64,000 nt of DNA. Source: Brachionus rotundiformis. Its lineage: Eukaryota > Rotifera > Eurotatoria > Ploima > Brachionidae. Each line of letters starts with the position of its first letter. The stretch's first letter is position 1. The DNA is taken from the NCBI GenBank assembly GCA_016802295.1, contig JAESIW010000162.1, positions 1,033,346-1,097,345 on the forward strand, given 5' to 3'. Below are positions 13,161-23,220 of the stretch, in pieces. Both the position numbers and the translations under genes were made by a program. The notes beneath the pieces are model-generated. The model was not told where the DNA came from and made no database searches. It worked only from the letters and a program-made list of their open reading frames with translations.

Positions 13161-14117
13161 ATGACAAGTAAGAGCTTTACAACCTCATCTTCAGATACTG
13201 AAGATTTCTATTCAGACAATGAAATTAAAAAATTTGCTATTAATGAAGGAATAACAAATACTAACGATACTCAACTTGGAAAACTTGCTGATTCAATGAA
13301 GAATTTTGTAGAATATGACCAAAACAGAAGATTTTCAGAACAAGAAAAAATTTTTGATAAAGAAAATGTAAACCTAAACAATATCTTAAAATCAGAAACG
13401 GAATCTCAGATTACTTTTCAAAGCCAAGATGAAACTTCACATTCTGATGAAAATATTCACTTTGGAAAAATAGCTACTGAACATTTTAATTTTGACCAGG
13501 TCAATGATGACAATAATGAAGTGAATCGTTTTGAAATGAAAAAAGAGGATATTACAAACCAAATTACTGTTTTTGACGAAAAAAATATAAAAATATTCCA
13601 CAAAAATTCATTTGAAAGCGATTTAGTTAAAAATCAAAACTCTGAATTAATTAAAAATTTGCCTTTAGTTCAAAATAACTTAGAATTAGAAACAAATAAA
13701 AATTTTATTTATAACAAAGATCATATAATTAAGGATACTTCAATCGACCCAAGGGAAGAAGCTTCAGAAAATCATCTTAAAATATCAAACAAGCCAAATA
13801 GTGGAATAGATAATCAAAAAAATAAAAGAATTAAAATAAACGAATTGTTAAAAAAAAACGTCATAAATGGCATGAATACTTATGAAAACGAATTAAATTC
13901 TGAAAAAATTTTTTTATTAGCTAATTTTTTAAAAGAAGAATTTAAAACAGAATTTAAAAGTCATAAAATATTGATAAATACAACAATAAGTGAAAATTTG
14001 AACTATAGTTTTCAAATGGGAATTGAAAGTTTGTTAAACGAACAAGATCTTTATGGATGTTATGCTTTTCAAAATGAAAATATTTATTTAGTTGCTTTAG
14101 TTTTCATTTTATCATGA
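13161..14117 (+). CDS. Long Tctex1-domain (dynein light chain-like) protein
   Basis: Single-exon gene of 318 residues. The C-terminal ~80 residues fit a Tctex1/DYNLT fold: a helix (FLKEEFKTEFKSHK), then ILINTTISENLNYSFQMGIESL, then YGCYAFQNENIYLVALVFIL. This mirrors the family pattern of 'K.I..V.IGE..GQ', a W/L-D/E loop, 'Y..Y.Y.N.S.F.VA.VF'. The N-terminal ~235 residues are Asn/Glu/Lys-rich and look disordered. Typical Tctex1 proteins are only 110-180 residues. Likely a dynein light chain or a ciliary Tctex1-domain accessory protein. A possible splice donor directly after the start codon (ATGACAAGTAAG) is noted, but the frame stays open. It converges on the SSX2IP-like gene, with only 154 bases between stops. 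Confidence 0.66.
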   Translation: MTSKSFTTSSSDTEDFYSDNEIKKFAINEGITNTNDTQLGKLADSMKNFVEYDQNRRFSEQEKIFDKENVNLNNILKSETESQITFQSQDETSHSDENIHFGKIATEHFNFDQVNDDNNEVNRFEMKKEDITNQITVFDEKNIKIFHKNSFESDLVKNQNSELIKNLPLVQNNLELETNKNFIYNKDHIIKDTSIDPREEASENHLKISNKPNSGIDNQKNKRIKINELLKKNVINGMNTYENELNSEKIFLLANFLKEEFKTEFKSHKILINTTISENLNYSFQMGIESLLNEQDLYGCYAFQNENIYLVALVFILS

Positions 14118-14271
14118 TATAAAAAATTGAAATAAAATTAATTTCTTTTTTGTAAAAAATCCAGTTAGAATTGAATTTTTTTTTTGATTATTTAAATCAA
14201 AATTTGAATATAATTAAAATTTTATTTTAATTTGGAGAATTAAAAAAATTTTACAATAAGGAAAAATCAAA

Positions 14272-15649
14272 CTAATTTTTATAAATACTCTTACGAGAGT
14301 CATTCGATGTAGAAGAAGAGAGAGAAGATGAAGATATTGATGTATTATTAAGCCTTAACTTAGATTGAGCTATTTCAATTTTAGTTTTATTTACTGATTT
14401 TTCACATCTTGTTTCATCAGAATTGTTTAATGTTTTATTTAATGCTTCACTCAAACTTTCAATAGAACTTATAGTGGCACTATCTCTGGAAATTAAAGAA
14501 TCATTATTATTTTTTAAAACCATTTTCAAAATCTTAATTTTCGATTGAATTTCATTGTTTAAATTTTGAAATATTTCATCAAAAGAGCAATTAATAAGTT
14601 CATGATAAGTATTATTATTCTTCGATTCGAGCGTAAGTTCAGAATTTTCTTGCATCAGATTTCGAACCATTCCGTCTAAATCAATTAGCACACTTGAAAC
14701 TAAAGACTTTAAGTCATTGTTCTCAATTATGATTTGTTTTAATTTTTTATCATAATCTTTTATCAATTCTGAATACATCTCTAGTTGTTTTCTAAATAAA
14801 TACAAATTTTAATAATTATCTATTTTTTAGACTTAAGTTTACTTAGACTGATTTGATTCAAGATTCCATGTTGGTCTTGAGCCTGTTTTTGATATTGGAT
14901 CCGTTAAATCAATATCTAAATAGATTGTTTTAAATAAATATCAAAAAATTATATTTTTTTAAAATAATATTTTACTTGCTATTTCTTTAATTTTGGCCGT
15001 TGTTAAAGTTTGAATTTTAAGCTTTAGTTTTTCTAGTTCTTTTTCAGTTTTTTTTTTCTCGTTTTTAAATTGCTTGTCTCTTTGTTCTATTATATTTTGT
15101 AATTTTTTGTTCTAAATTTAAAAAATAATATTGGCATTTTATTAATCAAATAAAAATGAGGGAAAAAACATTCTTACTTCTTCATTTAATATCTTTAAAT
15201 TCTTAATATTTTCAGCGATTTTTATTTCAGATTGCCGATTTTTTTCCAGACAAAGTTGATAATCTCGAGATGAATTTTCGATTGAATCTTTTAAATTTTT
15301 TTGTCTTTTAAGAAATAGTTCGTTTTCTTTGTCCAACAAATGAATTCTAAATAATTAACTTTCTATATTCAAAAATTTAGATATTCGAAACTTACTGTTC
15401 TTGAAGCCTATCAATGGTCACCGATTGTCTTCTAAATCTTTGTACTAAATCAAGCGAAATTCTAATCAATTTGTTGATTTCAACAACTTCGCTTAGATGA
15501 TATAATGTTTCATATCCTAAATCATCTAACTCTAAATTTAGAGACTTGAATGCTTTAATATCTAACCCATTTTCAATATTATTTAAAATAGTCTGATCTT
15601 CTGAATTTGATTTAATTGATGATACGTCACTCATAGTTTTTTGATTCAC
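14272..15649 (-). CDS. SSX2IP: SSX2IP/ADIP-like coiled-coil protein
   Basis: Homologues (afadin- and alpha-actinin-binding protein) act at cell junctions and at centrosomes and basal bodies. Five exons: 15396-15649, 15178-15346, 14976-15111, 14843-14915 and 14272-14791, all in phase, 383 residues. The N-terminus has the family's globular segment (LDIKAFKSLNLELDDLGYET) followed by a continuous coiled coil (SLDLVQRFRRQSVTIDRL...). A characteristic piece is EQRDKQFKNEKKKTEKELEK, like the ADIP 'Q...F..E.RKKERE.EKL' block. A short linker (DPISKTGSRPTW) precedes a second helical region and a Ser-rich tail. Human SSX2IP is longer (about 610 residues). Assigned from order and composition rather than a unique motif. 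Confidence 0.62.
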
Positions 15650-16186
15650 TAAAAATTATAGCCTCTAAATATTTCCGGGAATTAATTTTAGACAAAGATC
15701 ATTTATTTTAAAAAGAAAATAATTTTAATGAGGTTAGATATGAATTCCATGGTTACTCGTTTGTTAATATAGGAAAATAATTTAAAATAACGGACTTAAA
15801 ATAAAATTTAAACAAGCTTCGGTATTCAATTCAGTTGTGCTTTATTTAAAAATACTCCTTTGCATATTTGTTTATAAAAATCTGATATTTTTCTTAAATA
15901 TTAAATTTCTAATTTTTGATTATTGACTAACTGTTAGTTTTAACTACAAAAACTTGTCATATTATTAAAATTGAGACCAATACTTAATACTTTCATTTTA
16001 ATATATTATAAAAATAGTGCCTTAGGTAAATTAAAGAAATATTAAAATATGAGACATTCGAGACTATAATGAGTGTCATTAAAATTTAGAGATTCAGTCT
16101 CGAGTATTGCTTTTAAAATTTTTGACCTTGATTTTAAACAGAAAAATTAAATTTTCAAAACAATTTATTAGCTATTTTTATTATTT
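15650..16186. other. Intergenic, no gene seen
   Basis: Promoter side of the SSX2IP-like gene and 3' side of the cardiolipin synthase gene, both minus strand. No open frame or structured RNA recognised. Confidence 0.5.
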
Positions 16187-16909
16187 TTATGACTTATCAA
16201 TCGCCTTATAACTACCTTTTTTATACGCATATGAAATCGACGACATTACAGTAGTTAAACCAGTTGCGAATTGTAAAATACTAAGGTAAAAGGAGTCGTG
16301 ATATAAAAATACTTGAGAAGGAAGAGTTGCTGCAATCAAACTAATTTGTAAGAATGTATTAACTTTACTAATCACATCGGCTTCAACTTTTATTCGGGAT
16401 TTTTTAAGATTGAAAAATTTTTTTAATGTAAACGGTTTTTCGATTAGTCTAATTCGAATTAAAATTGAAAACAAAATTAGAGACAAATCACGACCCAAAA
16501 TTAGTACAGCTAAAGGTAAAGGTAACATTGAATTTAACATTAGTGTTATTGTCAGACTTCCGATCAAAAGTTTATCAGCTAAAGGATCAATTATACTTCC
16601 GAGATATGATTTCTGATTTTTAAAATTTCTGGCTATGTAACCATCTACGAAATCGGTCATACCAGCAATAACGAAAAGAGAACAAGCTAATTCATGCTGA
16701 TCGGTAAGCATAAAATAATTAATAAATGGAACACTAGCAATTCTTGAGAGGGTTAACGCATTTGGCACTGTAAAAACAACATTTTCTGGATCTGATTCTT
16801 TTTGTTTCGAACTATTAAAAATTCGCGAAATTTTATATGATATTTTATTAGGATTTCTTAATGATGTTAATATATGCTTGTTAAATGCTAAATTTGTGAG
16901 AATTCTCAT
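16187..16909 (-). CDS. CRLS1: Cardiolipin synthase (CMP-forming)
   Basis: Catalyses CDP-diacylglycerol + phosphatidylglycerol to cardiolipin + CMP in the mitochondrial inner membrane. Single exon, 240 residues. The N-terminal ~40 residues are basic and Ser-rich, as a mitochondrial presequence should be. VFTVPNALTLSRI opens the CDP-alcohol phosphatidyltransferase domain. Its full catalytic signature is present at about residues 86-112: D-x2-DG-x2-AR-x9-G-x3-D-x3-D (DFVDGYIAR ... GSIIDPLAD). Several hydrophobic membrane segments follow. Length is somewhat short of the human enzyme (301 residues), the difference lying mostly in the leader. Confidence 0.92.
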   Translation of the reverse strand: MRILTNLAFNKHILTSLRNPNKISYKISRIFNSSKQKESDPENVVFTVPNALTLSRIASVPFINYFMLTDQHELACSLFVIAGMTDFVDGYIARNFKNQKSYLGSIIDPLADKLLIGSLTITLMLNSMLPLPLAVLILGRDLSLILFSILIRIRLIEKPFTLKKFFNLKKSRIKVEADVISKVNTFLQISLIAATLPSQVFLYHDSFYLSILQFATGLTTVMSSISYAYKKGSYKAIDKS

Positions 16910-17153
16910 TTTTATGGATTTTTTGAACTAAAACTTTTAATTTTTGAAAAATTAAAATTATAATTTTATTCATACATTAACAATTTACATTTACTCATTA
17001 AACATTTAAAAAGCTGTTTTTAAAATTTATTTGTTAAAAAATTAAAAATCTAGAAATTTTTTTAATTAGAAAAAGAAACGTATTTTAAATTTTGTCTGAT
17101 TATGGTTAAAATTTTTTGATTGAATTTTTTTTATTTTCGATTTGAACTAGACT

Positions 17154-18779
17154 TTAATATGATATTGAAAATGCATTTACTGTGCAATGAAATAAACTAT
17201 TTATAAACACATAGCTCATTTGATAGTCCGTTTGATTATTCCAAAAACATTTAGTTCCCATTTTAGATGGTTGATCATTTATATTACCTATCATTACATT
17301 AATTATATATTTTCCTAAATTAAAAGCTTTTATTTCTTTGTGAAGTATTCTGCATATAGTAATTGTCTTTTTAGATAATTCATTATCATCATATGGATTA
17401 TTTAAAAAATCATCTTTAGTTAAAATTTTAAAAACAATTTTTTTTATTTTTTGTAAGATTTCCTCAATAAGCAAACTTTTTTCAGTTGATTGTTCAAATA
17501 AGGATGAATTGAAACATTCAATAATTTTTTTATCTTCAAATATATTTAAATTGTTATGTTCACTTGGACTCATAAAATTGTTTGAAAATTTAGAAATTTC
17601 TAGAATTGGTGGAGCTGTTTTTAGTTGTCTATTATATTCATTATGAAATTTTCTATCATTTGAAAAGTCAAATGCAGATTGAATCGTTTCAGGTTTTTCT
17701 TTTGTTATTGATAATTCTCTAGCAAATCTATCTAATAGTGTTTCATTTTTCGAATCAGCAACATCAAATCTTTTATTTGGTGACTGTTGCTTCAAATTTT
17801 CAGGCATTTCTTCATTATTATACATTGTTATATTTTCCAAATTCAGAGATGGAAGGTTTCTTCGTTTTAATAAATTTGATGCTTCATCGTGATCGATTTT
17901 ACTAGCATTGATTTCTGAAGAAATCTCTAAATTAACGAAAGAAAGTTTTTTTTCGTTTTTTTCATATTTATAGTCAGGTTCCTCTTGCTTATCTTGGAAA
18001 GGAGTGGATCCGTTGTTTGAGAAGGAACTAGTTTTGTTATTAAGATTATAATTTAATTTCTGTTCAGTTTTAACAATCAAATCATCTATATTCTGTGTTA
18101 TTAAATAGGTGGGATTTTTCGGACTTAGAATTGACTGATTAATTTGATCTGAATTTTTATTAATGCTTTTTTTTAAGTTTATATTATCTATCTGTTCTTT
18201 TATATCATTTTGATCAACTTGTTCTTGAGAATTTTTTATTTCTTCGATAGAATCAAGGGTTCCATCTTTTTTATTCAATGTATTACTTAAAAATTTTTCA
18301 TTTTTTTCCTCAGAATTAATATAGTTTGTATTTTGTATTGTTCTTTCTTGTAAAAATTTACTTTTAAGCATTATTCGATTTACTGAATCGTATCTCAAAA
18401 AATCATTATTTAATTTTTTCTCGAGCCTTTTTTTACGTTTTTTTATTTTTTTTTCATCTTCACAAATTTGTAATTGAAAATCTATTGTTTTCATATCTGC
18501 TTTACTTGATTGACGATTTGTCTTTGGAATATTAAAGATTGAATTTATTTGTTCATTCCAAATAATCTGAGATGGATAAAGTAAAGAAAGTTCCTTTTTA
18601 TCAGATTCACATAGTGAAATATGAGACTCTTTTTCTGGATCACTAGACAAATTTGACTCAATTAAATTTTCAAAATTATTAAAAAACTCCAATATTGAAT
18701 CATCATCACTGCTGCTTTCATGGTCAGAGTTGTCTTGAGATTCATGAGTTAGTGATACAGGATCATCATTAGTAAGCAT
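17154..18779 (-). CDS. Long protein ending in a Tctex1 domain
   Basis: Single exon, 541 residues. The first ~430 are acidic, Asn/Ser/Lys-rich and apparently disordered, with one basic patch (KKIKKRKKRLEKKL) near residue 110. The last ~105 residues fit a Tctex1 domain: a helical start (LLIEEILQKIKKIVFKIL), TITICRILHKEIKAFNLGKY, the strand IINVMIGNINDQPSKMGTKC with its FWNN loop, then YQMSYVFINSLFHCTVNAFS. This is the second such protein within 5 kb, on the opposite strand to the one at 13161. The two share no evident similarity outside the domain. Probably dynein- or cilium-related, by domain only. Confidence 0.66.
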   Translation of the reverse strand: MLTNDDPVSLTHESQDNSDHESSSDDDSILEFFNNFENLIESNLSSDPEKESHISLCESDKKELSLLYPSQIIWNEQINSIFNIPKTNRQSSKADMKTIDFQLQICEDEKKIKKRKKRLEKKLNNDFLRYDSVNRIMLKSKFLQERTIQNTNYINSEEKNEKFLSNTLNKKDGTLDSIEEIKNSQEQVDQNDIKEQIDNINLKKSINKNSDQINQSILSPKNPTYLITQNIDDLIVKTEQKLNYNLNNKTSSFSNNGSTPFQDKQEEPDYKYEKNEKKLSFVNLEISSEINASKIDHDEASNLLKRRNLPSLNLENITMYNNEEMPENLKQQSPNKRFDVADSKNETLLDRFARELSITKEKPETIQSAFDFSNDRKFHNEYNRQLKTAPPILEISKFSNNFMSPSEHNNLNIFEDKKIIECFNSSLFEQSTEKSLLIEEILQKIKKIVFKILTKDDFLNNPYDDNELSKKTITICRILHKEIKAFNLGKYIINVMIGNINDQPSKMGTKCFWNNQTDYQMSYVFINSLFHCTVNAFSISY

Positions 18780-18963
18780 TCTTGCTATAAAATTTTTGTA
18801 GAATTTTATAATGGACTTTTAATTTAAAAAAAAATACTAAAAAAAATTTTAAAATCCAAGGAAACATTGTTTTTTATTACTAATAAAAATAAAAATATTT
18901 CATTTATTTCAAGTTTCAATTTATTTACAAATCTAATAAAATTGTATAAGAAAAAAACATGAT

Positions 18964-19950
18964 TTATGTTGGCTTTTTAGTAGAACGAGAAAATTGAACA
19001 ATAATCGGTTTGCTATCTAGGACATATCCAAGTGTTTCATCTATTGCTTTTTCAGCTATATCTTCATTAAAAAAATTTATAAAAGCTTGTCCTTTCATTC
19101 GACCCTCCTTCATTAAACGAATACTAAATGCATTTTTTTGAATATCACATGTCCAGTCAACATATCGACCATAAATGAATTTTAAATCTGCTTCAGTAAC
19201 TTTTTTAGATAAATTTTTCAAATAGATTCGTGAATTTTTATCTCCTTTTTCATAATTCTTAAAAATTGAAAGTTGCTCTAGTTCACTCAATTTAATTCGA
19301 TTATTTTCCAAATCTTTTTTTTTAATGTATGAATCGGATTCTTTTTCCAACATTTCTGAATGTCCATTATCTTTATTATCGTTACTATTTTTTTGTTCAT
19401 AATCAACTGCCATTAGTTCATTTCCTTTGTCTTTTAACTGTATTTTTATCTTAGTTTGAGAAATGTTTTCTTGAGCTTTCTCAAATATTTGATTTAAATC
19501 ATAAGTTTTTTGTGGGTGACAAGCAAAGTTAATTGATTTTAGAATTGATTTGACTTTAATATTTTTAAACTGTTCATTAGTTACATCAGATTTTTTCCTT
19601 TTTGAATTAATTTCAGGTTCACTTTCAATCTCACTCTCACTAGAAAAATTTTCCAAGTTATCATCTTTATCGAATTTGCTTTGAATGTTACATGGTTCAC
19701 GAATGTAAGGATATAAAGGGCATGGTAAATTCATTTTATTCATAAGATGAAGAGTTTGCTCATAAAATTTTGGATATTTTATCAAACAATTGATTATATT
19801 TTGACATATTATTGGATTGATTTTAGGATAATCATAAGAAAGTTTTTGATTTATTGGATAAGGAATTTTAAACTTGGAAGATATTCCATATAAACGTTCA
19901 AAAAGCTTTCGTTTATAATCGTTTGATTCAATAGCAGAATGGTCATTCAT
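18964..19950 (-). CDS. RNPC3: U11/U12 snRNP 65K protein, lacking the N-terminal RRM
   Basis: RNPC3 is a component of the U11/U12 di-snRNP of the minor spliceosome. Single exon, 328 residues. The middle carries the family-specific segment (NIINCLIKYPKFYEQTLHLMNKMNLPCP). A C-terminal RRM at about residues 243-328 has RNP2 (RIYLKNLSKKV) and RNP1 (MKGQAFINFF) and ends in IIVQFSRSTKKP. Human RNPC3 has about 517 residues and a second RRM at its N-terminus, which is absent here. An in-frame TAA directly precedes the ATG, so the frame cannot simply extend upstream. The C-terminal RRM is the part known to bind U12 snRNA; the N-terminal part binds the U11-59K protein. Confidence 0.85.
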   Translation of the reverse strand: MNDHSAIESNDYKRKLFERLYGISSKFKIPYPINQKLSYDYPKINPIICQNIINCLIKYPKFYEQTLHLMNKMNLPCPLYPYIREPCNIQSKFDKDDNLENFSSESEIESEPEINSKRKKSDVTNEQFKNIKVKSILKSINFACHPQKTYDLNQIFEKAQENISQTKIKIQLKDKGNELMAVDYEQKNSNDNKDNGHSEMLEKESDSYIKKKDLENNRIKLSELEQLSIFKNYEKGDKNSRIYLKNLSKKVTEADLKFIYGRYVDWTCDIQKNAFSIRLMKEGRMKGQAFINFFNEDIAEKAIDETLGYVLDSKPIIVQFSRSTKKPT

Positions 19951-20570
19951 TTATCTAAATTAATTATTAAAATTTATATAAAAAAAATTTAATTTCTTAA
20001 AATCATAATTTTAAATTTAAAATTAACAATATTTACTTAACTTTTAAGCTTCAAAACTGATTCTTTTTCTTGAAAAATGTAAAATAGGCCATATAGTCAT
20101 CAAGCATCAGCTTAGAACTTTAAACGAGTATTCTTAAAATTGAACACTGAACATTTTTCTTGTGATCTTTTACACTTGCATAAGATATAAGAATGCTCAG
20201 TCTTATTAATTATTTTTACAGGATAAGATGAAACGTATTAAAAAGCTGAATAATGAAAAGAGAGTCAGCCTTCCGTAATTAGTTTGTTTTAGCTATTAAT
20301 TTTACTATTAATATTATGTTAATAAAACAATCAATTTAAAATACGTCTTTAGTTTAAATTTGCATGTTGAAAACTGTGAATCTGACTGCTAGTTGAATGA
20401 ACTAAGCAGAAGTTTAAATATTTATTATGTGAATGAAACTTTTTGTTAATAAATTTGAATTAGATTTTATTAAAAAAAAACAAATGGAACTGAAAATTTT
20501 ATTAAGTAACCAAATAAAACTTTTATTAGTATAAATGAATTATTATAAAAGTTTTATTAATAGAATAATT
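19951..20570. other. Intergenic, no gene seen
   Basis: Searched for an N-terminal RRM exon belonging to the RNPC3 gene downstream of it on the minus strand. None was found. Composition is slightly less AT-rich around 20080-20280 but no RNA family was recognised. Confidence 0.45.
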
Positions 20571-21479
20571 TTAGATATATTTGATTCTGTTTATGTAATG
20601 AACTGTATCTATAGCAACTTGATCAAGTTCAGCAGGTTGTGGATTAAAACTCTCACTAACTTGATTGACAATATTGTAAGCTTCTTCTCCTGACAAACAA
20701 TAAGAGGCAACATATTCAAGGCTTGTATTGTCGAGTGATAATCCTTCTTTTTTTTCTGGAGTTTTGTCGTATCCTCCTTTTGCCAAATTTAGCCAAAGTT
20801 GGTAATCATGATTAATTTGATTTATAGCAAACTCTCTGTTGAAAAATCTACCATTACAAGCAAAACTATTTGCAGGCTTACCGGTTGGAATTTTGTAGAT
20901 TTTGAACCAATCTCTAGTTGCGTCTAGTAAACCTGGACAATGAACTTCGACATCATCTATATCATTTAATTTTGAAGCCAATGGATCAGTGATATCAATA
21001 CAAATGATTTTCCAATCAGCTTCTCCCTCATCAATTAAACCAAGAGCACCTAATATTTTGACTTGAATAACTGAACCACGTTGATGAACTTTTGATCCAA
21101 TTTCACATACATCTAATGGATCATTATCTCCATTGCATCCAGTTGTTTCATCTTTTACATTTGGATCTTCCCAAGTTTGCGGCAATGCACCATAATTCCA
21201 AATGTACCCATGATGAGGAAAACAATTGTTTACAAAACGAAGCTTATTCTTTTTGACATCTTGAGTAATTGGATTAAGTTTTTCTTTCTTATTTATCTCC
21301 ATTTTAGCATTTGACCATCGTGGTATCTCAATGATTGCATTATAAACTTGATTTTCTTTATTAGCAAACAATGGGATATCATGAAAAGGCGAAACTAACT
21401 TATTTGTTTCAGAATTTTTTAAATAACATCTATAACTTGTGGTATTTAATTGACCACGTTCGTAGCGTTCGTAACTCAT
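20571..21479 (-). CDS. PPA1: Soluble inorganic pyrophosphatase
   Basis: Hydrolyses diphosphate to two phosphates (Mg-dependent), driving biosynthetic reactions in the cytosol or mitochondria. Single exon, 302 residues, close to the 289 of human PPA1. Diagnostic features: the start region SYERYERGQLNTTSYRCYL, the eukaryotic-type FPHHGYIWNYGALPQTWEDP, and the metal-binding signature DNDPLDVCEIG with its three Asp residues. Later come the conserved GLIDEGEADWKIICID and DWFKIYKIPTGKPAN blocks. No obvious mitochondrial leader, so probably the cytosolic form, though many invertebrates make both from one gene. Confidence 0.95.
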   Translation of the reverse strand: MSYERYERGQLNTTSYRCYLKNSETNKLVSPFHDIPLFANKENQVYNAIIEIPRWSNAKMEINKKEKLNPITQDVKKNKLRFVNNCFPHHGYIWNYGALPQTWEDPNVKDETTGCNGDNDPLDVCEIGSKVHQRGSVIQVKILGALGLIDEGEADWKIICIDITDPLASKLNDIDDVEVHCPGLLDATRDWFKIYKIPTGKPANSFACNGRFFNREFAINQINHDYQLWLNLAKGGYDKTPEKKEGLSLDNTSLEYVASYCLSGEEAYNIVNQVSESFNPQPAELDQVAIDTVHYINRIKYI

Positions 21480-22241
21480 TTTAATGGTTTGAAAAATTTT
21501 TTTTAGAAAATTCTAGAATTGAGAATAAGTAATACGTATAAATATGTTAAAATTTTTTCTAAAAAGTGATCCAATTTTTGCTTTTTAAAATGTGTATAAA
21601 ATTTAAATTTATGATTTTGGAAAATATGCTTTTAATTTTAAACAAATGATTTTATCATCTACTTTTTATAATAAAATTTTTCATTAATAACTAAAAGCTA
21701 AAAAAAAATTATCGCCATCATCAATTTAATCCTTATTTATTATTAGAGTTATTATTATAGTTTTAATTAGATAATCCTAGAAAACAAATAATTATTATCT
21801 TAAAGCTTGTTTTGATTAGAATCATTAATTTTAATTTTCTCTAAATTAAAGGAAATAAATATTGATTTTAGTGAAATTAGATTCATTATTAAGATAACAA
21901 AATTAAAAAAAGTGATTTGGTTGATTAATAGATATTTTTTCTTATAAAGCTCAAATCCTTTTTATTAAACTCAAAAACAAAAAAGGATAGAGATGAATTT
22001 TTTAAATTTTATGAGAATATTAAAATAAATAAAAAATGATAAATTATTATGTTCATATATCACAAGAAAGTTTTATAAAGATAATATTGATAAATTAATA
22101 GTATAATTAATTATCTTAGAATTAATGCTATAAAAGTTTTAAAAATAGTTACATTTTAAATTCAATTTTTTTTATTTTTTCCAAAAATAGGCTTGTTTTA
22201 AATTTTTTTAAATAAAAATATATATAATAAAATATTTTTTT
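21480..22241. other. Intergenic, no gene seen
   Basis: Extremely AT-rich. Holds the pyrophosphatase promoter and the COA3 3' UTR. No exon or structured RNA recognised. Confidence 0.5.
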
Positions 22242-22613
22242 CTATTTTTTTAATTGTTTTACAGCTGGATCTGGAGGTTCTGGTACATCAAAATCATCCA
22301 AAAATTTCTCTTGATTAATTGCATACATGGTATATCCATAAATACTAAGAACAAATCCGAATAAAATAGCGCCTGTAATTCTATAGTGTTTTCTTAGAGT
22401 TTGTTCTCTTTTAAATCGTTCAAAATTTCTTTCACTTATTTTACGAATGTAATTTTGCTCGACAGCAGAAAGACTTTGTTTATCTATATTCAATTTGCTT
22501 ATTATATCATTTTTATTTGTGGACAATTGAGATACACCAGACTGATTCAACGTGGTATTTTCTGTAAAACGAAGACCATTTAAAAAAATACGATGAAATT
22601 TAGTGATTTTCAT
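22242..22613 (-). CDS. COA3: Cytochrome c oxidase assembly factor 3 (MITRAC12)
   Basis: Inner-membrane factor that stabilises newly made COX1 during complex IV assembly. 123 residues, one exon. The N-terminus is Arg/Ser/Asn-rich and presequence-like. The core has the COA3 pattern: LSAVEQNYIRKI, a basic stretch, one membrane segment (ITGAILFGFVLSIYGYTMYA), then INQEKFLDDFDVP. The start ATG at 22613 lies inside the end of the upstream DNLZ frame: the two coding regions overlap by 14 bases in different frames. No other Met lies before the core, so the overlap cannot be avoided by choosing a later start. An acceptor-like TTTCAG ends at 22629, 15 bases before the ATG. Confidence 0.85.
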   Translation of the reverse strand: MKITKFHRIFLNGLRFTENTTLNQSGVSQLSTNKNDIISKLNIDKQSLSAVEQNYIRKISERNFERFKREQTLRKHYRITGAILFGFVLSIYGYTMYAINQEKFLDDFDVPEPPDPAVKQLKK

Positions 22614-23220
22614 TATTATGATTTTGATCTGAAATTATTTCGATATTTGAATCTGAATTTGATTCAAAATTGACTTGACTTGATCCTATGGTGAACCGCT
22701 TAACAGTTTCGCCTTTTTCAGAAAGAATTTCTTCTATATTTCTAAAGAAAACATAAATATTAAAATTAAATTTTGTCCATTTAAAATACACAAGTCCCAC
22801 CCAGAAAGGCCTTAGTAAAATTTTATGATAAATGCTTAAAAATGTTATGAACAAATTATTAAGGTCCTTTCTTAGATCTTGCGATTTTTTAAGCATCTAT
22901 CATACGTACTTTTTTCCTTTAAGATCAGAAAACCATCCTAAATTATCAGCTATAATATGATGGTTCAAACACTTTGGACATTTGATTATAACTACACCTT
23001 TTTCATAAGATTGTTTGTGAAATGTTCTTGATATTCGTTCATCGCAAACTTTACATGTAAATGAAATGGCTAAACGTGGTTTTATTGATTCAATCGAGGG
23101 CTGCCTTGTAGAATAATGTTTTTTAAAATTTAAGCTTATTTTTTCTTGAGCCTTTAAGTTATTTGCAAAATTTTTGGGCTTAAATTGACCCAATGCTAGT
23201 CGAGAGATTATTCGAAACAT
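22600..23220 (-). CDS. DNLZ: Mitochondrial DNL-type zinc finger protein (mtHsp70 escort)
   Basis: Homologue of yeast Zim17/Hep1, which keeps mitochondrial Hsp70 soluble. Two exons, 22910-23220 and 22600-22741, 150 residues. A basic leader (MFRIISRLALGQF) is followed by the zf-DNL domain: FTCKVC, RISRTFHKQSYEKGVVIIKC, PKCLNHHIIADNLGWFSDL, so both CxxC pairs that bind zinc are present. The second exon begins in the conserved NIEEILSEKGETV. The tail is Asn/Ser-rich. The last 14 coding bases overlap the COA3 start codon. Confidence 0.92.
22626..22640 (-). promoter_or_regulatory. Acceptor-like site just upstream of the COA3 start
   Basis: On the minus strand AATAATTTCAG ends at 22629, 15 bases before the COA3 ATG and inside DNLZ coding sequence. 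It resembles the 3' splice sites of this window. It could be a trans-splice or alternative-splice acceptor producing a separate COA3 mRNA. That is inference; it may also be unused. Confidence 0.35.
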
